From contig JAPDOI010001540.1 of the NCBI GenBank assembly GCA_029168955.1, forward strand, positions 103,106-167,105: a stretch of 64,000 bases of DNA. Direction: 5' to 3'. The notes below the pieces were generated by a model. That model was given only the letters and a program-made list of their open reading frames with translations, had not been told where the DNA came from and made no database searches. Both the position numbers and the translations under genes were made by a program. Source of the stretch: Aplectana chamaeleonis (lineage: Eukaryota > Nematoda > Chromadorea > Rhabditida > Cosmocercidae). The number at the start of each line of letters is the position of its first letter. Positions within the stretch are counted from its first letter, which is position 1. This document shows positions 43,407-54,300 of the stretch, piece by piece.

Positions 43407-44065
43407 TCGGTGAAGATTACGCTCATGTTGCGGACAAGGGGGGCTTCGCTTGCTGTGGACCTTCAAATTCGTGAAATTTTCGAGGGTAAATTCACCCATT
43501 TTTCGAGGTTAATTCACCTCATTTTCAGGGTAAATTGGACCCTCTCTCGCTGCCAGTTCGCACCATTTTAACAGGAAATTCACACTCATTCTCACCTCTC
43601 CTAGAGGCAAATTCACCCATACAGTGAATTTAGCGCGGCAAATTAAGACTTCATGCCGACTTGTACATGAGCATCAAGTCTCTTTTGCTGCGGCATCAAG
43701 TCTCGAATTGGCAGAGTAAGGGAAGGAAGTGCAGAGAGGGTTGTGAATTTCATGCCAGTAGCAACCGACGATTTACTGCTGGCTTCTTATGTTTTGCTTT
43801 TTGATCCCACATTGTGATACCCCCACGGCCTGCTGTAAATGTACGGCACCCTGCTCTGCTCAGGAGAGTCCATACCTACGTACAGCAACTTTCGGTTAGA
43901 CGGAAGTCAGTCACCACCGTTCTAACTAACTAATCCGTCTCAGGTAGTTGGCTCACGCAAAAGTTTCTGTGAGCGAAAACTTCGCTAGGTCTCGCTAGTG
44001 ATATTTATTCCAAAAAAGCCATGGCTAGCATCTTTTCACTTTACAACGGCCCAAATCAACTTCGC
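43407..44065. other. Unassigned stretch with AATTCACC words
   Basis: 43470-43630 has repeated GGTAAATTCACCC, GGTTAATTCACC and GGAAATTCAC words, a weak and irregular repeat. No gene is recognised. Confidence 0.35.
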
Positions 44066-44279
44066 CTAAGGCCTCCAAAAAAAGTTCGGGTGGAAAAACC
44101 AAACTTGGGTGCATTGGCCTTGCCCATGTGCGCACATTAAACACCAGTATCGGCTGTGTTGATTGCAGACGCAACCAAAAGGTTGCGGACGGACTCATTG
44201 GGTGAATTCCCTGCAACTTTCTGGCTTTAGTTCGGTGCGTATTGACTCAGTCGATCGACCAGCTCTGACGGGGGTCCCA
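44066..44279. mobile_element. Decayed GACTCAGT-type element, family 11 copy 3
   Basis: The ends TAAGGCCTCCAAAA and TCTGACGGGGGTCC resemble the family 11 termini. Shared interior words are GGTGCATTGGCC, AACACCAGTATCG, GGTTGCGGACGGACTC and GCGTATTGACTCAGTCGATC. Much of the family 11 interior is missing. Confidence 0.55.
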
Positions 44280-45315
44280 GAAAAATCACTATGAAATGAA
44301 TCTCGGAGTCTATCATATCTATCTCTATCAGTGTTAAACACATGTAATACTTTATTGTAAATGTTCCATAACGATTTTTTCACCCTATTTGGACGACTTA
44401 CCTGAGGCATCTTTCATAGTCCTCACCGCAAGCGCGACATGCGTGGAACGGGCGGTGGACTATGAAACTTTAACCCGCCCGAGACGGGCGTGCCGCCCAT
44501 CCAGCTCCGCCATATCGGCGCCGCCTAAACCACAACAGCGGTTTCACCATTTCAATCACTGCTCTCTCCTCAGTTTACGTCCTCTCCGACATAAATAATT
44601 CTGAATCATACTACGATACTATATTGATAAATGCAATACAGTAATGTGCGTGAAATTCACAGTTTGGGCCCTACTTTAGCCATACCGCCATGGCGGTGCC
44701 GCCAGAGTTTTCATTGTTGATTCCCGTTCGTGCCGCTCTGTGTGAAGTTTCGAAGTCCTTCGCCCGTCCCGTGCGTCACGCGCGTGCCGCGCTTCCAGAG
44801 AAGAACTATGAGAGATGGATTTGGTATTCTTTTGGAATAGAAGACCCTCTAGAAAAAATAATCGAGAATTGTTCATCGCGCTAGAGCTGTGGATTAATTT
44901 TGTCTTTCCGAACACACTAGACTAGTTTGCGTGATCAACTGCCTTGAGAGTTTTGACCGAGGAATAGCTGCGAAATAACCCCGAAATGCCTGCTGGCCGC
45001 GTAATAGCCGAGAAATAGCCGCCAAATAACGCGCGCCGCGATATAACCGCAAAATAGCCACCAAATATGTGGTGTGCTTGGATCCAGTTCAGTTTAGCTT
45101 AGATGAGCTTAGTTCCATTATGTGCGGTCTATGCGATGGCGAACTTCCTAATGCTGCTGAGCCGTGGCGTACTGCGGAGTGCTATGGGTAAAATCGAGTT
45201 TTTGATCACCCATTGTTACTGCATCTCCTTACCTGGGCGTATTCTTGTGGTCGAACATCAACCATTGCAGTACGGTGCTTTATCCTACTATATATATTTT
45301 GGTAAATTTGTTTGT
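44280..45315. other. Unassigned stretch with an AATAGCC-type short repeat
   Basis: 44961-45069 has repeated words AATAGCTGCGAAATAACC, TAATAGCCGAGAAATAGCCG and AAAATAGCCACCAAATA with a rough 14-16 bp period. No gene is recognised; the 100-codon frame at 45103-45405 runs into the TG-rich tract. Confidence 0.4.
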
Positions 45316-45350
45316 GCGTGTGTGTATGTATGTATGTATGTGAGCGTTTC
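45316..45350. repeat. TG/TATG-rich simple tract
   Basis: GTGCGTGTGTGTATGTATGT followed by ATGTATGTGAG. A short relative of the (TG)n run at 41219; like it, it precedes a 42-bp minisatellite array, here by about 60 bp. Confidence 0.8.
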
Positions 45351-45409
45351 TCTGAGTGTTTGTTTGACCATTTATTCGGCTTGCCTTTCAAGGCGGGCAA
45401 CCTAACGGG

Positions 45410-46090
45410 ATGGGCTCAGAAAGTGTGCAGGACGTCAGGGTAAGGGTGCAGGACCTTAGAAGTGATGCGAAGTCCGCCATAGGAAGGGTACGGGACCCGA
45501 ATGGTGGTGCGCCAGACGCCCTAGGATGTGTGCGGGACCCAAGTGGGAGTGCGCCGCACGCCATAGAAAGTTTACAGGACCCAAGTGGGAGTGCTGGGGC
45601 GCCGTAGAAAATGTACGGGACCCAAGTGGAGAGCGCCGGACGCCATAGAAAGTGTGCGGGATCCAAGTGGGAGAGCGCCGAACGCTACAGGAAGTGTGCG
45701 GGATCCAAGTGGTAGAGCGCCGGACGCCGTAGAAAGCGTGCGGGATTCAGTGGGAGTGCGCAGGGCGCCATAAAAGTGTGCGGTACCCAAGGTAGAGTGC
45801 GACCGACGACGTAGAATGTGTGCGGGACGGTGGTAGTGTGCAGGACGCCGTAGAAAGTTTGCGGGACTCAAGTGGGATTGCGCATGACGCCGCAGGAAGT
45901 GTGTGGGACCCAAATGCGAGTGCGCCGGACGTCGTAGGAAGTGTGAGGGACCGAAGTGGGAGTGAGCCGGACGCCGTGTAAAGTGTGTGGGACCCAGAGT
46001 GGGGAGCCAGACGCCATAGGGAGTATGCGGGATCCAAGTGGGAGTGCGCTGGACACCGTAGAAAGTGTGGGACAGAAGTGGGTGAGCGCA
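45410..46090 (+). repeat. 42-bp minisatellite, array C
   Basis: About sixteen units of the form GTGCGGGACCCAAGTGGGAG, then TGCGCCGGACGCCGTAGAAAG, T. The unit length and layout match array B with CGG for CAG changes and CGCCG for GTCAT changes. The first two units near 45418-45445 (AAAGTGTGCAGGACGTCAGG) still look like array B. The 199-codon minus frame at 45572-46171 is a by-product. Confidence 0.9.
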
Positions 46091-46154
46091 GAACTTCCAA
46101 AATCGTTTTGTGCGTCTGAAGAGAGTGTATACCCCTTTCTTCGAGTCCCCTCCC

Positions 46155-46726
46155 TTAAAGGCATCGTTCACGATGAAAATCGTTTCTGGGTTTCAATATA
46201 TAATGAAAGCTCTGGTACGCGCACAGCAACCATGTCAGAAAGAACCGCAAAAAGTTATTGAAAACCACTTTTCGGGACTCCTAATTCTTCGTTTTCAGAC
46301 CCGATTCAACCAATCGACTCATGAGAAAGGAACAGTCGACCGCTACGAATCGCTGTATTGACCCATGATCTCGATCAAATTCCTTTCATCTTACTTTTAG
46401 CTGATTCTCCAAGGAGAAAAGTTTGACCGATAGCTGCAGAAAAGACATTCATGACGTAATCCTATGATATATTAAGACAACTTCCACTCATTTCTACTAT
46501 ATCACTTGTTGATCAATTATTTTCTGTTCTCATTTGGTGAACGGACGTAACAGATGATCGACCCAAAGGCCAACCCCCAAACCCAGAAACACTTTTTCAA
46601 CAGGGAAAAACTCCATTTTGGTTCAATTTTGAAACTGCATACTTCGTGAATGGCCTTATCAAAGCTCACTTGAATGATATAACACAAAAACAGAAATTTG
46701 GTTTTCAGCGCGCACGATGCCTTTAA
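46155..46726. mobile_element. 572-bp TTAA-ended TIR element
   Basis: The ends are TTAAAGGCATCGTTCACGAT and GCGCACGATGCCTTTAA, with GAAAATCG and TTTTCAG just inside. The terminal AAAGGCATCG is close to, but distinct from, families 5 and 6. No transposase is encoded. It begins about 65 bp after minisatellite array C. Confidence 0.75.
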
Positions 46727-47260
46727 CCACTCATTTCAACTGCTTAGCTGTTTATATGCACCGACCTAGCTAAATCGGGTTTATATACGATGGAAATGTG
46801 AGTTAATCAAAATATGCATCCAGAAAACACAAACATCATTATACTTCATTTGGCAATAAAAGTAGCAGGGTGTCGGTTGGTCATGGAGGCCTTTACTAAA
46901 TCTGAAACAGCGGTTGTCTTTATCATAACAGAAATGGATATAAATGAGCTACCATTTTAGAACCTCCTAAAACTAGAGAAGGGTCGGTGTGCAACTGCAT
47001 AAGAAAGTAGGTTATCAAGGATTGCAAGGTTTGAAATGCTTAGTAACTTCTGATTGCTCGAGCGTTGTCGTCGAAACCAGCTCATGAGCCGGCGCATTTG
47101 AACTCCAGCGGCAGAGGCCGGCGATAGCCAGCAAGCGTGAGAACTTCTGAAAGCCGACTCACATAGAATCAGTGGATGTCGATTATACTCAAGATGCCGT
47201 CGAAGCCGGCAAATGGGTCGGCGTCAGCCGGCCGACGCCGCGGGTAGCCACACGACGTAC
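46727..47260. other. Unassigned stretch with GCCGGC words
   Basis: 47080-47260 contains several GAAGCCGGC, GCGCCGGCTC-like and AGCCGGC words in both orientations, perhaps a decayed foldback. No gene is recognised. Confidence 0.35.
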
Positions 47261-47534
47261 TGAGTCAGCCGAAACAGCTCTTCGATACACAATTTGATGG
47301 GGGTTTGAAGCATTATGGATCTATTCGCAATGGGACGCTCATAAGCTCTGATGATACCAGGATATCGGCGTATTTTATAGTAGGCACGCCTCATATTTCC
47401 CTTAATCTCTCCTCTGACTACCAGAATGTTTCTTCTCAGTGGAACATGGGGTTATCTATCGAATTTGGCATGCATATAATGAAGATTCAAGCCATTGTCA
47501 ATTTTGATGGTTTCGCATTCAGTTCCCAGATTAG
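47260..47534 (+). CDS. Candidate exon of unknown protein
   Basis: A frame is open from upstream of 47260 to a stop at 47536-47538, and a fair donor word (ATTAG|GTAAGG, at 47535) occurs just before that stop. The peptide reads like a real domain, with alternating hydrophobic residues (for example AYFIVGTPHISLNLSSDY and MHIMKIQAIVNFDGFAF) and three N-glycosylation sequons (NGT, NLS, NVS). It lacks low-complexity bias. I cannot assign a family. The acceptor is uncertain (AGTCAG at about 47267 or AAACAG at 47277). With no homologue or transcript this is an inference from sequence texture only. Confidence 0.3.
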
Positions 47535-47557
47535 GTAAGGACCCTACGATAACCTCT

Positions 47558-47775
47558 GCTGCAAAACTAGTTGAGGGGCCACTCAGAAAAAATTAAATGA
47601 GTCATGCATGCAAGAAAATTTTTGCTGATATCGGATGGCTGATAGCGTTATAAGTCATTGTTTTCATGGAAACTCCCATGGAAAGTTTTCTCGGACTACT
47701 TCGATTTCTGAAAGTGGTACCATTCATTCTTTAAATGAACCCTGAGTGCACCCCAACTAGTTTTGCACTTTATTT
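47558..47775. mobile_element. TIR element, family 12 copy 3
   Basis: The ends are TGCAAAACTAGTTGAGGGGC and CACCCCAACTAGTTTTGCAC, followed inwards by (C/A)CTCAG and TTAAATGA-like words. The interior has GGCTGATAGCGTTATAAGTC, linking it to the ends of the 29788-30503 element. Confidence 0.8.
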
Positions 47776-47804
47776 CATACATTCTATCATGTTCACATCT
47801 GTTT

Positions 47805-47985
47805 ACATCTGATTATAACCATGGGCTATCGAATAAGATCTGCAAGCCATGAGCAGCGACGAAACGTGGAAATGAGAAAATCCAAAATCTTTTTGGTCTA
47901 TTCCGTTTCCGTTTCATGTGTTTTGACCATTTTTCTTCCGTTTCCGAAAACTATGGAAAAGATTTTCGCACAGCCCTAGCCTTGA
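47805..47985 (+). repeat. Dispersed repeat with TTTCCG core, family 14 copy 2
   Basis: Aligns with 33403-33590 in the same orientation: ATAACCATGGGCTATCGAAT, ATGAGCAGCGACGAAACGTG, TTCCGTTTCCGTTTC, TTTTGACCATTTTTCTTCCG, GAAAAGATTTTCGCACAGCC. Confidence 0.65.
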
Positions 47986-48060
47986 TGGATATAAGCCCTG
48001 TGTTGCGATTCAACCAGAAATGTCTTCTGATGTTTGCTTTATTCGTGACTTTGGGAAACA

Positions 48061-48300
48061 GACGCAAAGAGACCTCTATATTGGCGTTGGACGTCTTCTT
48101 ACGGAACACTAGACGAAAAATACCGTGCGGTACAAATTGCAACGCCAGCCGTGAATTACAGTGTATGGTGCAATTACACGACACACATCGAAAACCACGT
48201 CTGTAATAAAAATGCAACCGGGCTCTCAGCAAACATTAACATAGAACGGTTCTTCGGCGATGGGGAAGGGATTGCCGGTAAAACCGCGGAAGCAAGAAAA
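48061..48300 (+). CDS. Candidate exon abutting the satellite
   Basis: One plus-strand frame is open from about 48049 into the satellite and stops at 48376-48378. Before the satellite it reads as plausible protein: KRPLYWRWTSSYGTLDEKYR, then VQIATPAVNYSVWCNYTTHI and NKNATGLSANINIERFFG. It has three N-glycosylation sequons (NYS, NYT, NAT) and two cysteines, suggesting an extracellular segment. GTTTGCTTTATTCGTGACTT before GGGAAACAG at 48052-48060 could be an acceptor, and GCCG|GTAAAA near 48277 a weak donor. A competing frame in the same region is also open. I recognise no family. Confidence 0.25.
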
Positions 48301-48310
48301 AGGATATCAG

Positions 48311-51300
48311 GTTTGCATCACTTGAAACCCAGAATGGACGGTGCAGCCATCGGCTGCATCGTGAGGCAAGGGAGGTAATCCCCGGGTGTGGACAGATTTT
48401 AGTGTTGGCTGCAATTCAGAGTGGTTTGAAACATTCGAAACCCAGAATGGACGGTGCAGCCTTCGGCTGCACCGTAGGGCGGAGGTATTCCCGGGTGTGG
48501 GCGGGTTTAGTGTTGGCTGCAATTCAGGTGGTTTGAATCATTTCAAACCCAGGATAAACGGTGCAGCCTTCAGCTGCACCGTAAGTAGGAACAAGGAGGT
48601 AATCCCCGGTTGTGGACAGATTTTAGTGTTGGCTGCGATTCAGGTGGTTTGAATCATTTGAAACCCAGGATAAACGGTGCAGCCTTCAGCTGCACCATAG
48701 AACAAGGGAGGTAATCCCCGGTTGTGGACAGATTTTAGTGTTGGCTGCGATTCGGAGTGGTTTGAATCATTTGAAACCCAGGATAAACGGTGCAGCCTTC
48801 AGCTGCACCGTAGGGCAAGGGAGGTAATCCCCGGGTGTGGGCAGATTTTAGTGTTGGCTGCAATTCGGAGTGGTTGAATCTTTTGAAACCCAGAATGGAC
48901 GGTGCAGCCTTCGGCTGCACCGTAAGGCAAGGGAGGTAATCCCCGGTTGTGGACAGATTTTAGTGTTGGCTTCAATTCGGAGTGGTTTGAATCATTTGAA
49001 ACCCAGGATAAACGGTGCAGCCTTCAGCTGCACCTTAGGGCAAGGGAGGTAATCCCCGGGTGTGGGCAGATTTTAGTGTTGGCTGCGATTCGGAGTGGTT
49101 TGAATCACTTGAAACCCAGAATGGACGGTGCAGCCTTCGGCTGCACCGTAGGGCAAGGGAGGTAATCCCCGGGTGTGGGCGGGTTTTAGTGTTGGCTGCA
49201 ATTCGGAGTGGTTTGAAACATTCGAAACCCAGAATGGACGGTGCAGCCTTCGGCTGCACCGTAGGGCAAGGGAGGTAATCCCCGGGTGTGGGCGGATTTT
49301 AGTGTTGGCTGCAATTCGGAGTGGTTTGAATCACTCGAAACCCAGGATAAACGGTGCAGCCTTCAGCTGCACCGTAGGGCAAGGGAGGTAATCCCCGGGT
49401 GTGGGCAGATTTTAGTGTTGGCTGCGATTCGGAGTGGTTTGAATCACTTGAAACCCAGAATGGACGGTGCAGCCATCGGCTGCACCGTAAGGCAAGGGAG
49501 GTAATCCCCGGGTGTGGACAGATTTTAGTGTTGGCTGCAATTCGGAGTGGTTTGAAACATTCGAAACCCAGAATGGACGGTGCAGCCTTCGGCTGCACCG
49601 TAGGGCAAGGGAGGTAATCCCCGGGTGTGGGCGGGTTTTAGTGTTGGCTGCAATTCGGAGTGGTTTGAATAACTCGAAACCCAGGATAAACGGTGCAGCC
49701 TTCAGCTGCACCGTAAGGCAAGGGAGGTAATCCCCGGTTGTGGACAGATTTTAGTGTTGGCTGCAATTCGGAGTGGTTTGAATCATTTGAAACCCAGGAT
49801 AAACGGCGCAGCCTTCAGCTGCACCGTAGGGCAAGGGAGGTAATCCCCGGGTGTGGGCAGATTTTAGTGTTGGCTGCAATTCGGAGTTGTTTGAATCACT
49901 TGAAACCCAGAATGGACGGTGCAGGGATCGGCTGCACCGTAAGGCAAGGGAGGTAATCCCCGGGTGTGGACAGATTTTAGTGTTGGCTGCAATTCGGAGT
50001 GGTTTGAATCATTCGAAACCCAGAATGGACGGTGCAGCCTTCGGCTGCACCGTAGGGCAAGGGAGGTAATCCCCGGGTGTGGGCGGGTTTTAGTGTTGGC
50101 TGCAATTCGGAGTGGTTTGAATCATTTGAAACCCAGGATAAACGGTGCAGCCTTCAGCTGCACGGTAGGGCAAGGGAGGTTATCCCCGGATGTGAGCAGA
50201 TTTTAGTGTTGGCTGCAATTCGGAGTGGTTTGAATCATTTGAAACCCAGAATGGACGGTGCAGCCTTCGGCTGCCCCGTAGGGCAAGGGAGGTAATTCCC
50301 GGGCGTGGGAAGATTTTAGTGTTGGCTGCAATTCAGAGTGGTTTGAATCATTCAAAACCCAGAATGGACGGTGCAGCCTTCGGCTGCACCGTAGGGCAAG
50401 GGAGGTAATCCCCGGGTGTGGACAGATTTCAGTGTTGGCTGCGATTCGGAGTGGTTTGAATCATTTGGAATCCAGGATAAACGGTGCAGATTTTAGCTGC
50501 ACCGTAGGGCAAGGGAGGTTATCCCCGAATGTGAGCAGATTTCAGTGTTGGCTGCAATTCGGAGTGGTTTGAATCATTTGAAACCCAGAATGGACGGTGC
50601 AGCCTTCGGCTGCCCCGTAGGGCAAGGGAGGTAATCCCCGGGTGTGGACAGATTTCAGTGTTGGCTGCAATTCGGAGTGGTTTGAATCATTTGAAACCCA
50701 GGATAAACGGTGCAGCCTTCAGCTGCACCGTAGGGCAAGGGAGGTTATCCCCGAATGTGAGCAGATTTCAGTGTTGGCTGCAATTCGGAGTTGTTTGGAT
50801 CATTTGAAACCCAGAATAAACGGTGCAGCCTTCGGCTGCCCCGTAGGGCAAGGGAGGTAATTCCCGGGCGTGGGAAGATTTTAGTGTTGGCTGCAATTCG
50901 GAGTGGTTTGAATCATTCAAAACCCAGAATGGACGGTGCAGCCTTCGGCTGCACCGTAGGGCAAGGGAGGTAATCCCCGGGTGTGGACAGATTTCAGTGT
51001 TGGCTGCAATTCGGAGTGGTTTGAATCATTTGAAACCCAGAATGGACGGTGCAGCCTTCGGCTGCCCCGTAGGGCAAGGGAGGTAATTCCCGGGCGTGGG
51101 AAGATTTTAGTGTTGGCTGCAATTCAGAGTGGTTTGAATCATTCAAAACCCAGAATGGACGGTGCAGCCTTCGGCTGCACCGTAGGGCAAGGGAGGTAAT
51201 CCCCGGGTGTGGACAGATTTCAGTGTTGGCTGCAATTCGGAGTGGTTTGAATCATTCAAAACCCAGAATGGACGGTGCAGCCTTCGGCTGCACCGTAGGG

Positions 51301-54300
51301 CAAGGGAGGTAATCCCCGGGTGTGGACAGATTTCAGTGTTGGCTGCAATTCGGAGTGGTTTGAATCATTTGAAACCCAGAATGGACGGTGCAGCCTTCGG
51401 CTGCCCCGTAGGGCAAGGGAGGTAATTCCCGGGCGTGGGAAGATTTTAGTGTTGGCTGCAATTCGGAGTGGTTTGAATCATTCAAAACCCAGAATGGACG
51501 GTGCAGCCTTCGGCTGCACCGTAGGGCAAGGGAGGTAATCCCCGGGTGTGGACAGATTTCAGTGTTGGCTGCAATTCGGAGTGGTTTGAATCATTTGAAA
51601 CCCAGGATAAACGGTGCAGCCTTCAGCTGCACCGTAGGGCAAGGGAGGTTATCCCCGAACGTGAGCAGATTTCAGTGTTGGCTGCAATTCGGAGTGGTCT
51701 GAATCATTTGAAACCCAGGATAAACGGTGCAGTCTTCAGCTGCCGTAGGGCAAGGAGGTAATTCCCGGGTGTGGACAGATTTTAGTGTTGGCTGCGATTC
51801 GGAGTGGTTTGAATCATTTGAAACCCAGAATGGACGGTGCAGCCTTCGGCTGCACCGTAGGGCAAGGGAGGTAATCCCCGGGTGTGGACAGATTTCAGTG
51901 TTGGCTGCAATTCGGAGTGGTTTGAATCATTTGAAACCCAGGATAAACGGTGCAGCCTTCAGCTGCACCGTAGGGCAAGGGAGGTAATTCCCGGGCGTGG
52001 GAAGATTTTAGTGTTGGCTGCAATTCGGAGTGGTTTGAATCATTTGAAACCCAGAATGGACGGTGCAGCCTTCGGCTGCACCGTAGGGCAAGGGAGGTAA
52101 TCCCCGGGTGTGGACAGATTTCAGTGTTGGCTGCAATTCGGAGTGGTTTGAATCATTTGAAACCCAGGATAAACGGTGCAGCCTTCAGCTGCACGGTAGG
52201 GCAAGGGAGGTTATCCCCGGATGTGAGCAGATTTTAGTGTTGGCTGCAATTCGGAGTGGTTTGAATCATTTGAAACCCAGAATGGACGGTGCAGCCTTCG
52301 GCTGCACCGTAGGGCAAGGGAGGTAATTCGGGCGTGGGAAGATTTTAGTGTTGGCTGCAATTCCAGAGTGGTTTGAATCATTTGAAACCCAGAATGGACG
52401 GTGCAGCCTTCGGCTGCACCGTAGGGCAAGGGAGGTAATCCCGGGTGTGGACAGATTTCAGTGTTGGCTGCAATTCGGAGTGGTTTGAATCATTTGAAAC
52501 CCAGGATAAACGGTGCAGCCTTCAGCTGCACCGTAGGGCAAGGGAGGTTATCCCCGAATGTGAGCAGATTTCAGTGTTGGCTGCAATTCGGAGTGGTTTG
52601 AATCATTTGAAACCCAGAATGGACGGTGCAGCCTTCGGCTGCACCGTAGGGCAAGGGAGGTAATCCCCGGGTGTGGACAGATTTCAGTGTTGGCTGCAAT
52701 TCGGAGTGGTTTGAATCATTTGAAACCCAGGATAAACGGTGCAGCCTTCAGCTGCACGGTAGGGCAAGGGAGGTTATCCCCGGATGTGAGCAGATTTTAG
52801 TGTTGGCTGCAATTCGGAGTGGTTTGAATCATTTGAAACCCAGAATGGACGGTGCAGCCTTCGGCTGCCCCGTAGGGCAAGGGAGGTAATTCCCGGGCGT
52901 GGGAAGATTTTAGTGTTGGCTGCAATTCGGAGTGGTTTGAATCATTCGAAACCCAGAATGGACGGTGCAGCCTTCGGCTGCACCGTAGGGCAAGGGAGGT
53001 AATCCCCGGGTGTGGACAGATTTCAGTGTTGGCTGCAATTCGGAGTGGTTTGAATCATTTGAAACCCAGGATAAACGGTGCAGCCTTCAGCTGCACCGTA
53101 GGGCAAGGGAGGTTATCCCCGAATGTGAGCAGATTTCAGTGTTGGCTGCAATTCGGAGTGGTTTGAATCATTTGAAACCCAGAATGGACGGTGCAGCCTT
53201 CGGCTGCCCCGTAGGGCAAGGGAGGTAATCCCCGGGTGTGGACAGATTTCAGTGTTGGCTGCAATTCGGAGTGGTTTGAATCATTTGAAACCCAGAATGG
53301 ACGGTGCAGCCTTCGGCTGCACCTGTAGGGCAAGGGAGGTAATTCCCGGGTGTGGACAGATTTCAGTGTTGGCTGCAATTCGGAGTGGTTTGAATCATTT
53401 GAAACCCAGGATAAACGGTGCAGCCTTCAGCTGCACCGTAGGGCAAGGGAGGTAATTCCCGGGCGTGGGAAGATTTTAGTGTTGGCTGCAATTCGGAGTG
53501 GTTTGAATCATTTGAAACCCAGAATGGACGGTGCAGCCTTCAGCTGCACCGTAGGGCAAGGGAGGTAATCCCCGGGTGTGGACAGATTTCAGTGTTGGCT
53601 GCAATTCGGAGTGGTTTGAATCATTCAAAACCCAGAATGGACAGTTGCAGCCTTCGGCTGCACCGTAGGGCAAGGAGGTAATTCCCGGGTGTGGGAAGAT
53701 TTTAGTGTTGGCTGCAATTCGGAGTGGTTTGAATCATTTGAAACCCAGAATGGACGGTGCAGCCTTCGGGTGCAATGTAGGGCAAGGGAGGTAATTCCCG
53801 GGTGTGGGACAGATTTTAGTGTTGGCTGCAATTCCGGAGTGGTTTGAATCATTTGAAACCCAGAATGGACGGTGCAGCCTTCGGCTGCACCGTAGGGCAA
53901 GGGAGGTAATCCCCGGGTGTGGACAGATTTCAGTGTTGGCTGCAATTCGGAGTGGTTTGAATCATTTGAAACCCAGGATAAACGGTGCAGCCTTCAGCTG
54001 CACGGTAGGGCAAGGGAGGTTATCCCCGGATGTGAGCAGATTTTAGTGTTGGCTGCAATTCGGAGTGGTTTGAATCATTTGAAACCCAGAATGGACGGTG
54101 CAGCCTTCGGCTGCACCGTAGGGCAAGGGAGGTAATCCCCGGGTGTGGACAGATTTCAGTGTTGGCTGCGATTCGGAGTGGTTTGAATCATTTGGAACCC
54201 AGGATAAACGGTGCAGCCTTCAGCTGCACCGTAGGGCAAGGGAGGTTATCTCTGGTGTGAGCAGATTTCAGTGTTGGCTGCAATTCGGAGTGGTTTGAAT

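Noticed and set aside
45572..46171. 199-codon minus-strand frame rich in HTF, RRPAHSH and similar repeats
   Set aside because: It lies within minisatellite array C and changes peptide phase where unit length differs, as expected for a non-coding repeat.
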